Both the position numbers and the translations under genes were made by a program. The notes below the pieces were generated by a model. That model saw only the letters and a list, made by a program, of their open reading frames with translations. It was not told the DNA's origin and searched no databases. A DNA stretch of 64,000 nt from Triatoma infestans (Eukaryota > Arthropoda > Insecta > Hemiptera > Reduviidae), in the NCBI GenBank assembly GCA_011037195.1, contig JAAEAF010000379.1, positions 1 through 64,000 on the forward strand, read 5' to 3'. Below are positions 21,330 through 33,689 of the stretch, one piece after another. Numbering within the stretch: the first letter of the stretch is position 1; each line of letters starts with the position of its first letter.

Positions 21330-21480
21330 CATTCTCTCTCTCATTCTGAAAAGAGGAAGTATTGCGATAATGTTGAATTTTCAGAATTGATATTTCACCA
21401 CAGAGATACGTTTTGAAGTCCTTTGAGAACGAAAAAAAAGTTTTTGGTGAATGGTCTGTGTGTGGTTGTGTTTGAACCAA
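21330..21480 (-). repeat. Family A 3'-end fragment
   Basis: Reverse orientation: AAGAGGAAGTATTGCGATAA, TTGATATTTCACC, TTTTGAAGTCC, then AATGGTCTGTGTGTGG. Confidence 0.6.
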
Positions 21481-21724
21481 AGCATTGCGTCACTCTTCGT
21501 CGCATTATTCTTCTCCCGGTCTATCAGAACTTGTCAACTATAAAATTGTCAATGTTGCTCGCTATCTTAGACTTTACTGAGTCCGAAGTCATACTTGAAA
21601 TCCTCATATATGACTTAAAAGGATAGACGTCTAAAGAAACCTTTCAACAACTTAAAAGACTACTGGACAACGGATTCTAAACTTTCACTAGATGAGAAAA
21701 AACTATTTTTTACATCTATTTCAA

Positions 21725-21860
21725 AGCCCATCTGAGCTTTTGGGAGAGAATTCAACCATACGTTCATGTCTCCAAAGAATCCAATTCCTACAAAATCTAA
21801 AAATCCTTCATATCATTGTAAACGCGTTTTTTTACATCACCACTATTAATGGGTATGAGA
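21725..21860 (+). pseudogene. Jockey-like RT carboxy-terminal fragment
   Basis: LQRIQFLQNLKILHIIVNAF followed by FYITT matches the IQxLQNKILRxIVNAPxYVxN segment conserved near the C-terminus of jockey-clade RTs. Only about 45 residues are recognisable, and the NAP proline is replaced by F. Confidence 0.55.
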
Positions 21861-21898
21861 AGGAGAGAACTTGGGTTTATGAGGTGAAATAAACTGGA

Positions 21899-22146
21899 AG
21901 TAATGCTGAAAACTGTATATCGAGAAAAGTAACGCAAACTACCTGGACTTTACACGAATATAGAAATTGGTAGTGAAAGATTTAGAGTAAAGAAAAAGGT
22001 AGTAGTTATTGCTGACGCGTTGTAACTGCTATATAAACTGTTTTGAAAGACTGTCCCCTGTAGGGCTAGCGCTGCTGCATTTAAATAGAGTCTCCCACTC
22101 TAGTGTGGCCTAAGTAGTTCCCACATACTTTTCGGATCCTATTACA
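21899..22146 (-). mobile_element. LTR-like segment
   Basis: The minus strand begins TGTAATAGGATCC and contains GTGGGAACTACTTAGGCC, AGAGTGGGAGACTC, a TATA-like TATATAGC and CGTGTAAAGTCCAGG. These are shared in order with the LTRs at 30.4 and 32.9 kb. No target duplication was found, so the limits are approximate. Confidence 0.4.
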
Positions 22147-22384
22147 ACCATGCTGTCCTTAAATATCTTTCATTCCCTGAGTCGCCCCAAACCTATTACA
22201 GGAAATTCAATATTAACATACAGTCACATAAAAATCCTACCGAACTCTCTCTCTCTCAGATGTCTCAAAAGATAATGACCTCGTGATCTCCTCTCTGTTG
22301 AAGAGAGCGATTAGTATTTTTGGGTTGTTTTTGGAGCGTTGCCATTGGGTAGCTTCTCAACTCGTATGATCATTATTACTTGTA

Positions 22385-22830
22385 TCGCTATCTTGCTGAT
22401 TGTAGCAAGAAAAAAACATTTTTTTTTTTTTAATTTTCTCAAAAACGGCTGCAATGATTCCCTTTTAAATTTGGAGTGTCGACTGCACAGATAAAAAAGT
22501 ATAAATCTTTATTTAAACATTCTTCTGGAAAAGTGTATCAGGGGTTCTAAAGGAAAACTTGTCAGTTAGGTTTAAATTTAATCTACCGCTACAAGTTGGT
22601 GGTTGTGGCAGCAGAGGACGCTGCCACATAAGTTATACACTCAGCTATTCTTGTATAAAAAACTGACCTTTTTTTTTTATGGCAAATCCATATTAAAGTT
22701 TGCAAACATTGCAATGTAAATAAAATTGCAATAATCGATTTATTGTTTCCAAATTTTTTTTTTGATAAAAATTTGCTAAAAATCTTTACTGAATGACAAA
22801 GCGTCCGTTCCCAATATGGACATACTTTAG
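22385..22830 (-). repeat. Family A partial copy
   Basis: Reverse-orientation pieces: TTCTCAAAAACGGCTGCAAT, CATTCTTCTGGAAAAGTG, CTTTACTGAATGACAAAG. Confidence 0.5.
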
Positions 22831-22898
22831 AAGGTGTAAGAGAATATATAGAAAATAAAAAGAAATGAAAGAAAGAAAGATATTACAAAAGAAGACAA

Positions 22899-22956
22899 AC
22901 ATACAAACGTACTTAACTCACATACAAACGTACTTAACTCACATACAAACGCACTT
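22899..22956. repeat. 21-bp tandem repeat, about 2.8 copies
   Basis: Unit ACATACAAACGTACTTAACTC: two exact copies and a partial third with a G-to-C type change near its end. Confidence 0.85.
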
Positions 22957-23754
22957 CACATGGTATTGTTGATGAAATATTGAAAAAGGAATGTCTTTAT
23001 TTTGAGTTCTCATATGTGAGTGAGTGTGGTGCTTGGAAATATGGGAGGGAGGAGCAAAATGAGAGAGACAGCAAGTGAGCGAATGAATGAAAAGAGAGAG
23101 AGAGAGAGGGACAGATCTATTTCGTTGGTGGAGATGATGGGTGTGTTTTATCAACCAATAAAGATGGAGAGCCGGGTAGAGTTGGTAACCAGAACGGCAT
23201 ACTATGACCAACAAAACCCACCAGCCAGCCAGCTCTGCGGTTCATACATTATTGGAAACTTGTTATTTGTCATCACATCTTTTCTTTTTTTCTTTTTTTT
23301 TCCACTTTTTTCATATAACTTTTTCTTTCTATTTCTCTCAGTTTTCCCTCCACCCAAACATCATGTTAACACTTCACTTATTTCGTGTCCCTATTTTCAT
23401 TCCTCAGTGGGGGTTATTTTGATATTCGTCTCCTCAAACCATTTCTAATTCCTTGATAGTTTTTGTCAGTTTCACTTCCGGTTATTCCTTCTTCAAATAA
23501 AATGATAATCTATAAAGTTTTATGAAATCTCCAATACATCTTTTAGATTATTGTTAGAGAGAACAAGTATTTTTAAAGGCAAATTGTTGTTTTGTTTTTT
23601 TTTTAATTTTTATTTTGCTGCGTAATCAGCACGATAGAGCTATAAGTAACAATGATTATAATGAACAAAATAAATATAAATAATGAGCGGAGAAGTTACC
23701 CAGTGGTAACACTCGAACAACACAAAATCACTCAATACTTTCTTCACTATAGAG

Positions 23755-24050
23755 GAGATCAAGAATCCATTGTCGTTTAAGAAGTCTGTAAGGGTTATGA
23801 GGAAGAGTTCGGGAAGATCCTTTGAGCTAAAGGATTCATTGTGTGTGACTGTAGGTTAATATGGACTTTCCTGTGAAGGATTTGAGCGACTTGGACAATG
23901 GAAAGTATATTAAGATTATTATATGTAGGTTGGTTTGCAACGTAAAAAGGAACGTTTACTATGATACGTAGGGATTGGATTCCTTGGATATTTAAGCGAT
24001 TGGATGAACCCAATAATTCTATCCTAAACGCCCAGATTAGGCCCAGATAG
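23755..24050 (-). pseudogene. Jockey-like RT carboxy-terminus
   Basis: The minus strand reads SNRLNIQGIQSLRIIVNVPF, YVANQPTYNNLNI and, in another frame, YRLLKRQWILDLL. SNxxxIQxxQSKxLRxIVNAPxYVxNxxxxxDLNI followed by LKRxW is the jockey-clade end. A frameshift separates the two blocks and no RT core is left. Confidence 0.7.
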
Positions 24051-24239
24051 GCTCTCTATATCAGTCAGTGTAAAGTCCTTGGAGTATTCTATTTTTCTCA
24101 ATTAATATGAGTGTTCAATCAGTGTACCTTTCTCTTCTACATTTCTCTTTGTCCAACACAAAAAACTTCAAATTCAAAAAATATTAACCATTGAAACCAT
24201 TTTAACAGTAATTTGCCAGATGTTATAATAAACTGGTTA

Positions 24240-25080
24240 AGTGTTTTATTACTTTCTCGTCTGTTTTGAAGTCCCCTGAGTCCAAAAAATGGTTTTTATA
24301 AAATGGTGTTTGTGTGTGTGTGTGTGTGTGCGTGTGTGTGTGTATGTGAACAGCATAGCTCAAAAACGAAAAATCATAGAAACTTCAAACTTGATATTCC
24401 GTTTAGGTATCACCATGGGATCCGAAACACAAAGTACACATACAAAGAGCTACAACTTTTACTTGAAACATTTCTCCGGGAAAATTCATTTAACGGCACT
24501 TTTGGCGGAGGGGGTGGGGGTTAGGTTTTCCTCTATAGGCTATTTCAGTTTACTGTTTACAATTCTGTCATCTAAATAATATTAATTAGAATTAAATATG
24601 TTGTTGAAATTCCAAGTTGGAAAAAATCAGATGTGCGTTTTTACTGAAAAGTATTTTTCAGTTTTCTGGTATTTTCTCGAAAACGGTTCCAACGATTTTC
24701 TTTAAAGTAGTAATATGTACTGTACATATAAAGAGCCACAACTTTTATTTGAAACATTTCTCCTGGTGTACGTAATCATTTAAGAGGGCTTTTGGGGGAG
24801 GGATGGGGTCATGTTTTTTGCTAAAGTACTATCATAGTTGATTATACAATTCTACTATCTAAACAAAATTAATTAGAAATAAATAGATGGGAAAAATTAC
24901 GAGTTTCAAGAAAATTAGTAAACCGGAAATGCGCTTGTACTGAACAGTTTTGTTTTCGACGAATTACGACGACTCCGACGAATTTCATTAAATGTGGTCC
25001 ACTAACTATAAAATTTGTCAATTTCAATTTTGAAAGCTGGAGTAAGAGAGAGTTGTGTGAGTGTTTCACATCAGATTTTT
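24240..25080 (-). repeat. Family A, long copy
   Basis: It runs in reverse from GTCCCCTGAGTCCAAAAAAT through a (GT)n tract (about 24307-24345), CATAGCTCAAAAACG, TTTAGGTATCACCATGGGAT and three spaced CTCCGGGAAAATTCATTTAA-like blocks to GTGTTTCACATCAGATTTTT. The 96- and 73-codon open frames over the GT tract are products of the repeat, not genes. Confidence 0.8.
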
Positions 25081-26034
25081 TAATTTCAAAATGATTTTAC
25101 GTTTTACTTTTAATAAATGTGAATATTGCTTTTTCATCAAGTAGTTCAAAACTAAATAGAGAAAATACTACAATTAGGACTCAAAATTTAATTTCATTTT
25201 ATACACTGGCAAATAACTTTCATATTATGTTTACACTTGAACATAAGTTTTGCAGGACTGTTAATTAAAAAGCTATTTTATGTACGGATTAAATCCACTT
25301 CAGCAGTTCATATAAAATTAATCCATCTTTTCAGTTTTCATCAACTTATAAACAAAATCAAATGTAAACAATGTTCACATGAGTTTCAGACTTTATCTCG
25401 ACACCAATTTCATCCAAACTAAGAATTATTAAAATATATTTTTTCCTCCTTAATGGTAAAGTTGATATACTGAATTAAAAAAGGTAATTATGGAGTGAGT
25501 TGCCATTATTTTTAATTCAGCAAAATTATTACTCTATTTAAATGTTCCTAATTAAAAATGAAATATCCTCTATTTGAAAAAAATAAATTGGTTATGGGTG
25601 TGGGTTTGGACTAAGCAAGATGTAGAAGAGAAAAATACCCTGACTGTATATTGATATATTAATTGAGGAAGCAGTGCATTGCAAAGACTTTACACTGACT
25701 GATATGTAGAGAGTGGTAGCGTGAATAGAAATGATTAGACTGAACTGGCAGAGTGTTGGTGATGTTGATATTTTTCTTGATGACTGAATGTTTGAGTTTA
25801 TATATGATTCCTAAAAATTCTCCTATTTCCCCTTTCAGATCGCCTACGGGGTGGAGGTAGACGGATTTTGTTCTCCTCCTACGGTTTGGTGAATTGAATA
25901 GCTTGTGGTAGGGAGATCCGTTGACGTGTTGAGTGACATAGCTGGGTGCCTTATGATTCCGGTTGTAGGCAAGACGGGTTCCGAGCAATCCAATACATGG
26001 TGTAACAATTTGTTGAGAATATTTAATAAAACTA
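25081..26034. other. Unassigned; GC-richer patch at 25830-26000
   Basis: A 190-codon minus-strand open frame (25659-26231) covers this patch but runs into a family A copy, so it is not one gene. The patch itself has no recognised domain. A GACTTTACACTGACTGATAT motif near 25687 resembles the LTR motif seen elsewhere. Confidence 0.35.
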
Positions 26035-26745
26035 AGAAAAAAAAAATCTGATATGAAACACTCAAACAACTTTCTCTTACTCCAATTCTCAAAATTATAA
26101 TTGACAAATTTTATAGTTTGTGTACCAAATTTAATGAAATTCGTTGAAAACTGGAAAAAAAAAAAAAACGGTTCAGTAAAAGCGCACTTCCGGTGCACTA
26201 ATTTCCTTGAAACTCGGAATTTCAAAAACATATTTAATTTTAATTAACATTATTTAGATGAAAGAACTGTCTAATAAACTGAAATAGCACTTTAGATGAA
26301 AACCTAACCCCACCCCTTCCCCCATAACTGCCCTTAAATAAATTTTCCCAGAGAAATGTTTTAAATAAAAGTTGTAGCTGTTTGTATGAGTAGTTGATAT
26401 ATTAAGTTCGAAAAAAATCGTCGGAGCCATTTTTGAGAAAAACGCAAAAAAGTAAAAAAAAAAAAAACTAGTAAAGTGGTACTTCCGGTTGAGAGATTTT
26501 TACAGATAACGTAAAGTCAGATCCCATGGTGATACCTAAACGGAATATCAAGTTTCAACTTTCTACAGTTTTTCATTTTTGAGCTAGGCTGTTCAGATAC
26601 ATACATACACAGACCATTTGTTAAAAACCACTTTTTTGGACTCATGGTACTTTAAAACGGATATTTCCGGTGAAAACTCGATATCGAAAATTTGACACGA
26701 TTACAATACTTCCTCTTTACTGGGAGTAAGAGAAAGTAAAAAAAA
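26035..26745 (+). repeat. Family A, long copy
   Basis: From TCTGATATGAAACACTCAAA and ACTTTCTCTTACTCC to CTGGGAGTAAGAGAAAGTAA. Both complementary ends are visible. It is shorter than the 53-kb copy, with about one subunit missing. Confidence 0.8.
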
Positions 26746-27179
26746 AAAAACTAAATAATTTAGTTACTACGTTTCTTAACCGAGAAAGCATTTCTGTGGG
26801 AGCGAATAGTAATTATAGATTTCTTCTATGGGGATTTTAAACAATTAAATATTTTTTTACGTCCGGATAAGCAACGAAATTTGTATACAGCAAAGCGTAC
26901 GCAAATATCTACATTTAAATAGGAGGCTCTAGCTAGGCAAATTTGATTTGACTGCATGTTGTTTAGGGAGCACATGTTAAACTAGGAATCGCTACGATCA
27001 CTAAGATAGGTTCTGGAGTGCAATGTATCAACTTCTTGAGTAGTAGAGAAAGAGAAGTTCATTTTGAATGGAAAACTGGTGTTCGTTTTTGGTATCCTGA
27101 AATCAACAGGCTTACTCAAGTATATATTCAATGGCTGCTGTAAGTGCTTAAAAATAAGTTTTGTGGAAAAATAATTCAA

Positions 27180-27535
27180 ATAAAAATGATAGATTTATGT
27201 GTGATTAGCATATTTATGGAAAATACTCTTAAAGAAAATTGATATTTTAAAGAAATAAAATCAAAAAGAAAAAGAAAAAAGAGGCACTTCCGTTGGATGG
27301 ATTTTGAGCGCCATTGTGGTATCGGATCCATCGTATTTAACGGAATATAAAGTTGTTTGAGCTTCCTGCGATTTGTCTTTTTTAAAAATATTTTTTTAAA
27401 AAAGGATTCACATTCATCAGAATATTCGCTAAAAACTATTTGTTTTCGTACTCTGGGGACTTCAAAAAATGTACTCGTATTGCCAATAAAAATATAATTT
27501 CAAAAAAACTTACACGGTCGCATTAAGAAGAGAAA
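27180..27535 (+). repeat. Family A 3' portion
   Basis: GAGGCACTTCCGTTGGATGG, ATTTAACGGAATATAAAG, ACTCTGGGGACTTC and TACACGGTCGCATTAAG follow family order but are diverged. Confidence 0.5.
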
Positions 27536-29125
27536 AAAATAATGAATGATGAACATATTGTTCTTGAATTATTCTGGAATAAATTCCGTGTAATTTAATA
27601 TGATCTCAACTACAGGGAATGGTTCAAGAAACCGTTGCTTTAGCAATTGCTATGTATGTATGAATTTCCATTTTTACAAAATCACATTCTCAAAAACCGT
27701 GACATTATTGGTGCACTCTCGTAAAAAGAAAGTATGTTAAAAAAATAGCAATTTAGGGCAGCATATTAGTCAACCTTACAATGATTGTAGTTGTATCTTT
27801 TCTTAAAAGGTTAACCTAATTTATTTTTATGGTTATATGAATTTTTATTAGAATATATTTAGTTACCTTCACACGAGCATTTCCAATTTTCCCTTGCTTT
27901 AAAAAAAAAGGAAACATTCTAGAACATTCTAAGAATTACTTAAGAAAATGGTAAAATGGTTTAAGAGGATGAGTGGGAGAGACTGAAGGTGAGAGAGAGA
28001 GAATCGATATGCATACTTTTATATCCGGAAACCTGGTATCAGTGGAAATCCATACGATTGACTATGCATGGCGGAGGAAACCGTTTTATATAGAATTTCT
28101 CTATCAATTTAGGAGGGATTTATGAAATTGCATACTTGATACTTGGAAGAGAAATATCTTGAAGTTACCTTTTCTTTTTTTTCTTTTTTTTTTTTAATTA
28201 TACACTGTTTGTGATAACTGAATGTTGATAAAAATAAATTAAGAAGTCTGAAAGATTTTTATCTTACTGCAATTTAATAGTTTTGATTGTTTTACTTTAT
28301 TTATGTTAAAAATTTCATAAATAATTGAAAATGTATATCCGAATGTACAATATGAGCAATTTTGGCCACCAACCTTTGTAATGAAAGAAGTAAATGGAAA
28401 TATTTAAAAAGAAAAAAATTGAAATCATTTTGGAAAATTTGTTAAGTATTTCAACTGGAAATAAGGTATACTTTAGAACAGTGAAGTGAACTTAAAATTT
28501 CTTAAGAGACTATTAAACTGAGGTCAATGCTATTCCAAGATAAAGGACAAGGCATCGGTAGGACAAGACAAGTTTATAACATCACCTTTTTATTGTTCTC
28601 CCTCCGGACACATACAATAATATTTTTATTTATTATTCATTTATTAATGCTTACAAAGTTATAAACTTATAGCCGAGAGTTGGCATTATATAAATTTATA
28701 GCTAATACGGAAATAGATAAAAAAATTAAATATTAACTTTGAAATATTAAGTATAAATCCAAATAAATAAAAGTAATTGAAATATTTACAAATTAAAGAA
28801 AAAGATAGATAAAAATATTTAAAATATATATAAAAAAATTATTAGCAAAACTTGATAGTGATTGCTCTTAAATATAAAGAAATCTGATAATTAGTAATAA
28901 TGGTAAGAAAAATACAAAAAAAAAATATCATTCTGGGAGTACAGTCCACCTGTTTAATGATAACTGATTTCAATTATTTCTAGTTATTTAAGTTTCAATT
29001 TTTTCTAGTTTATCGTAAACTAGTAAATTTACTTCTAACATAAATGTGTCTTTGTTTTAGGTAAAAAAAAAATGAAATTTCTTAAAAATAACTAAAAATT
29101 AATTACGCCTTTAATGTTCTTAATC
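27536..29125. other. Unassigned AT-rich sequence
   Basis: No gene is recognised. The segment near 28600-28720, read in reverse, resembles a LINE 3' UTR with an (AAAT)-rich tail, without coding support. Confidence 0.35.
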
Positions 29126-29365
29126 TCAGACTGTTAACACAAACAGATAGATAGAATTCAATTTATTTATATCCTCCACAATTAACAGATCTTCGAGAAG
29201 ATCAGAGTTAGAACTATTTGCCAGAATATATTGAGTTAAAAATTTCCTTCTTTCTTCTGTTAGTGAAGGACATATAAATAGCATATGTTGCAAACTATCT
29301 CTTATCATTTCCGCACAATTTACATTGCATATCTGTTGCGAATGTAGATCTCTCCCAGCCAATTT
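29126..29365 (-). pseudogene. Non-LTR retrotransposon carboxy-terminal zinc-knuckle fragment
   Basis: The 78-residue frame contains CNVNCAEMIRDSLQHMLFIC followed by PSLTEERRKFL. The C-x(3)-C-x(9)-H-x(4)-C arrangement and the CPxxxxxR ending match the terminal knuckle of I/R1-type elements, allowing a one-residue spacing change. Everything upstream is lost. Confidence 0.6.
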
Positions 29366-29735
29366 TTATTGAAAAATATTTTAATATATACAATAATATT
29401 ACCACAGTCGTATTTCAGAGTTCAATGAGCACAGTCGTCTTACAAAAGTCATCCAGTATATCAGTGCGCCAAGAAGTGTTTTAAGTTAAACATTTGTGTT
29501 TTAAAATCAATTTAGCTACAAGAATATTTAAGTACGAGAGTTTTTTCGCTCACAAGGCGTATCTGTTACATGCAGTTATTACTTGGGGAGTTGCAACCCC
29601 CCCGGATTGCACTTCGTCTGAACAGTACACAATTACACTTAAACTACATACACTCTACTCTTTACAGACAAGGGCAAACACAGTACACAAACTAGGGTCT
29701 TCGTTCTGAGTTAATTGGCGTAAGCCAAGGCTTAA

Positions 29736-29960
29736 GGAAGGGCTCAGTGGTAGCGCGCTGGACTAGCAATGCGGAAGTTCTGGGTTCGAATCGAGCGTGC
29801 CGCCCTTAGATTTTCTCTTCCTAGGAACCTCTACAGCTTACTAGCCGGTGATGGGCAGTATTGCCTGCAGCTAGAAAACTCTGTTCGGAAGCTGGTAGTG
29901 ATCTGGGAAGGCTCCGGGGGGGGGGTTGCAGTGCAATAATCCCCAACAACAATCTACAAT
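29736..29960 (+). repeat. SINE family 1, near full length
   Basis: GGGCTCAGTGGTAGCGCGC (box A) and GGGTTCGAATCGAGCG (altered box B), then CTTCCTAGGAACC, TACAGCTTACTAGCCGGTGA and TTGCCTGCAGCTAG, and a 3' end rich in G. Base changes at box B suggest it is transcriptionally weak. Confidence 0.8.
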
Positions 29961-30164
29961 CTATTAAATTAACTTGTATTTGTTATTTAGAACGTATTCA
30001 TTATGGTCAATATTTATTATAAACCGTGGCGCCTTATGAAGCGCCCAATTTTTAAACATCTTTCTCTCTAAAACATATTCACACATACGCCCTTTCAACA
30101 ACGCTCGTGCCACACATACATACATCCACACATTGTACCTTTATACATTATACCTTTTCCCTGA

Positions 30165-30375
30165 TAACACCTGAACGAAATATCAAATTTCAGTTTTCAA
30201 CGATTCTCCGTTTTTGTATAAACTGACAAAACATACACACACACACATAAACTATTGCTAAAACATTTTTATTCAGTAATTAAGAGATTTCAAAACAGGT
30301 ATTTCTGTTAAAAATTGAATTTCGAAAATTTGACACCAATCGCAATACTTCCTCCTTTACTAGGAATAAATCATA
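30165..30375 (+). repeat. Family A 3'-end copy
   Basis: CGAAATATCAAATTTCAG, an ACACACAC tract, TTTGACACCAATCGCAATAC, then TTTACTAGGAATAAATC. The LTR at 30399 lies just beyond it. Confidence 0.65.
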
Positions 30376-30398
30376 AATGATTTGTACCAATACAACTG

Positions 30399-30741
30399 TG
30401 TAATGGTACCGCAAAGATAATGCAACCACAGCAGAGAGAAGAGAGGCCCTCTCTGGTTAACAGAGACTATACTCTGACTTAGGCAGGCTACAGTGGGAGA
30501 ACCTGTGTATATAAGCCAGTGGGAATCTATCTAGAGATTATCTATCATATACAACCATACAACTATACATCGCATCGTGTCATATCTTTACTCACACCAT
30601 TCATTCTATCATTTTCATTATAAAGTCCAGTGCAGTTTGTGTAAATTTAGCTACATTCAGCTAAATTCAGACAAATATTAGTGTCTTCATATCTCGTTCA
30701 TTCAATCAAACCTAATTTCTCTCCTCAACAACTCCATTATA
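30399..30741 (+). mobile_element. Solo LTR with perfect 5-bp target duplication
   Basis: 343 bp with ends TGTAATGG...CCATTATA. AACTG flanks it on both sides (30394-30398 and 30742-30746). A TATATAAG box lies at 30508-30515 and a CAGTGCAGTTTGTG stretch downstream, as expected of U3/R. There are no gag or pol remains, so it is probably the product of LTR-LTR recombination. Confidence 0.85.
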
Positions 30742-30986
30742 AACTGAAACAATTAATATTAAAAATATGTAAAGATGGTGTTGTAGGAAGGGTCTTATTT
30801 TAGAAATAACGTAGATTTTGAATAAATAAATGTCCAATTTGTTTAACAATAAATCATTTAACTTCCAGATCGGATTAAATCGAATTTGTTCTTCAGGAAA
30901 TAAAACATATGAAGCAACTGGCAATTTAAATTTGTTGGACAAAAACGTAATAAACAAAATTATTAGGTGAAAAACACTTGTGTTCT

Positions 30987-31140
30987 GGGTTGAGACCGCT
31001 TATGTGTGGTTTGCTAAAAAACGAGCATTTCGCTTATGTTGCAATGAGCCCCTTCAGGGTGGTGTTCTGACCTTGAAGAGGCTCATTGCAATATGTGCAA
31101 AACATAGGTTTTTAACAAACTACTGACGCGGTTTCAACCC
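30987..31140. repeat. Foldback (hairpin) element with ~72-bp arms
   Basis: GGGTTGAGACCGC...TGTTGCAATGAGCCCCTTCA is the imperfect reverse complement of the second half, with a 5-12 bp centre (GGTGTTCTG). Single-arm relatives occur near 32365-32442 and 49030-49135 (both with GTTTCC, a GCAATGA/GCACTGA core and CTTCAGGGTCG or CTTCTGGGTCG). Confidence 0.65.
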
Positions 31141-31194
31141 TGAATCTTACCCTTATGGCGCAGATCTTAAGGCCAGACTACGATTTGAATAGGG

Positions 31195-31395
31195 GGGCGT
31201 GTGGTGAGCACGCCGCAGTTTCCACGCCGTTTAGTTCCGGCCTTCGCTTCCTTGGGCGCTACTAACTGTAGCTTCCCACTTTTTATCACGATGGTGGGTC
31301 AACACCGACTTTGCCCTCATGGGAATCGAACTCTGAATTCTCGCACTGAAGCTCAAGTTATTTTCATGAAAACAGCCGCAGAAGCTAAATCAAGA
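31195..31395 (-). repeat. Possible SINE-like repeat
   Basis: The minus strand carries a box B-like AGAGTTCGATTCCCATG and a GC-rich body (GAAGGCCGGAACTAAACGGC). Box A is not convincing. Confidence 0.35.
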
Positions 31396-31399
31396 AGCT

Positions 31400-32902
31400 A
31401 AAAAATTAAAATTGTTAGACATTAATATGCAATCTTATTAAGGTCTTTATGGTACAGCCATTCTTATTAATTTTTTTGATAAATCACTTTAATCAAAAGA
31501 CTTAAGTAATGTCGACAATTTGTCTACATTAAATGTAAATAAAAATTAAATAATATATTTTTATTGATTATCTTTATTATATTTTTACAACATTTATTTA
31601 AAAAAATTTAATCTTGTATTTATTATCATATAAGCCATGTTTTTTTTGTTTTTTTTTGTAAAGTGATTAACCTTGAAAATATCTCTCTCTTAAAGAGATT
31701 TTTAAAGATCTCTTTAAGTTGCTTTAATGAAAGCGGGTAAAGAAAGGGAAAAGGGAAAAAGAAAGAAAGAAAGAAAAGAAATCTGATGCTAAATACATTA
31801 AGATCAAGAATGAAAAGCATCGACCTCAGTGCCAGTCTTAGTGGAAAGTCTTGTTTTCCTAAGAAAAGTGCTTCTCTAGTAAAGTGTATCCAATGTAAAT
31901 AAAAATCTTTTACAAATCATACGATGAATATACTGACTTTTCTAGACTTCTTGATTTATTATATTATTATTATTACTTATAAATTTATTTTTTTATTAAT
32001 TATAAATGGCATTAAATTTTTAATGTTTTTATTCTATACTATGTACTAATTTATCCTTATACAAGTAATTGATAAAATCCATAGATTATTATCATTAAAA
32101 TGCTAATTCGTTATTAATTAATAATAGGATCACTTTTTCGTGTTAAAATTTTCCTAAAAATTCATATTTATTCTTTCAATTTCAAATTAGCATTTCTCTC
32201 TGTTGATCAATTAATTAGGATTAACTGGGTTTATTGACATTTGTTTTTTAATATATGCGAATAAAATATAAAAAAGCCTAGTGACTATTTTGAATGTATA
32301 CTACAATAATTTAAGTTTTTTTTATAAAACGGCCAATTAGATCATAGATGAAAAACAATTGAGTTTCCCAATCAAGACGGCATCAATGATTTGCTAGAAA
32401 TAGACATTTCACCCATATTGCAATGAACTTCTTCAGGGTCGTTAAATTTTGTAAGCTAATGAAGCAATAAAGATTGGTAGAAAAGGGGTGCGGCCAGTTC
32501 TCCGCCATCTTGGCTGTAGGTAGTGGGCGGGGCTTAATTTGTTCTCTTCCTTGCCCATGGCTTACTAAGCCTCCCATCCTTTGGCCTTCCTGCCAAAGTT
32601 TTAATTTTTAATCTTGTTCTACTCTGGAAAACCATTACACATTGTTTCTTTTTGCTTATTCCCTCCTTTCCGTAAAACATTTAGTTAAAACCTAGTAATG
32701 CTGCACTTCCGGTTGATGAATTATTTTAATAAAAATACTAGTAATAATTTTATATATTTTAATTGTTAAGCACAAAATCTGTAATTATGTATTCCATTTT
32801 CAAAATAACTAGAAAGCCGACATTAAACTTAATTGTATTTTCAACCTCTATTATTCTAATCTATTGTATTAAACCACATAGACCTGAAGATGGTTATACA
32901 TA
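31400..32902. other. Unassigned AT-rich spacer between two inverted LTRs
   Basis: No gene is recognised. A single foldback arm lies near 32365-32442. Confidence 0.4.
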
Positions 32903-33224
32903 TATAATGGAGTTGTTGAGGAGAGAAATTAGGTTTGATTGAATGAACGAGATATGAAGACACTAATATAATGTAGCTAAGTTTACACTAACTGCACTGG
33001 ACTTTAAATGAAAATGATAGAATGAATGGTGTGAGTAAAGATATGACACGATGCGATGTACAGTTGTATGGTTGTATCTGATAGATCTGCTCTAGATAGA
33101 TTCCCACTGGCTTATATACACAGGTTCTCCCACTCTAGCCTGCCTAAGTCAGAGAGTAGTCTCTGTTAAACAGAGAGGGTCTCTCTTCTCTCTGCTGTGG
33201 TTGCATCTTTGCGGTACCATTACA
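32903..33224 (-). mobile_element. LTR, same family as 30399-30741, opposite orientation
   Basis: Read in reverse it begins TGTAATGGTACCGCAAAGAT and ends CCATTATA, following the 30.4-kb LTR closely throughout, including CTGTGTATATAAGCCAGTGG. It is about 20 bp shorter. No convincing target duplication was found at these ends. Confidence 0.8.
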
Positions 33225-33689
33225 AATATTTCCGAAACGAATTTGAATAATTTTTTTATTCTACCTGACCAACATATAGAAAATAATACAATATCTGTTA
33301 TTATAATATATTAGTCGCTGAATCAACTTGTCTTTAGATACTAAAAGATAAATGATAGAGAAAACAGAAAAAAATCCGTAACGAGATTGTCAACAATCTC
33401 TCATATATGTATTTATTGATTCTAATATTATTTTCCCCCCTTTAAATCCTTAATCGCCCTGGAGAGTTGATTTTTTTTTTTTTTTAGATAAATGTGTAAC
33501 AGACAGACCGATGGAAAGCAGGTTACGACAGCTATGTATATTGGAAATATTTAAATGCTGCATACTCCTCTTATAACTCAGTCTCTCTCTCTCTCTCTCT
33601 ATTCCCCAGATAGAAAGCCTATTGCAAGCCTCCAGTTAGCGGCCTACATCAATTTTCTCTGAAAAAAATTTAATATATTCTCGATAGAT
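33225..33689. other. Unassigned sequence
   Basis: Contains a T-tract near 33472 and (CT)n at about 33582-33600. No gene is recognised. Confidence 0.4.

Noticed and set aside
24289..24579. Cysteine/valine-rich small protein
   Set aside because: The CVCVCV run is a translated (GT)n tract within family A.
25659..26231. 190-codon minus-strand gene
   Set aside because: The frame crosses from unassigned sequence into a family A copy and has no domain, so the openness is accidental.
29736..29808. Genuine tRNA gene
   Set aside because: Boxes A and B are present but the acceptor stem does not close and a SINE body follows. The same holds for the other five copies.
30742..32902. Internal region of an LTR retrotransposon between the two LTRs
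   Set aside because: The LTRs are in opposite orientations and the spacer has no gag, protease, RT or integrase signature.
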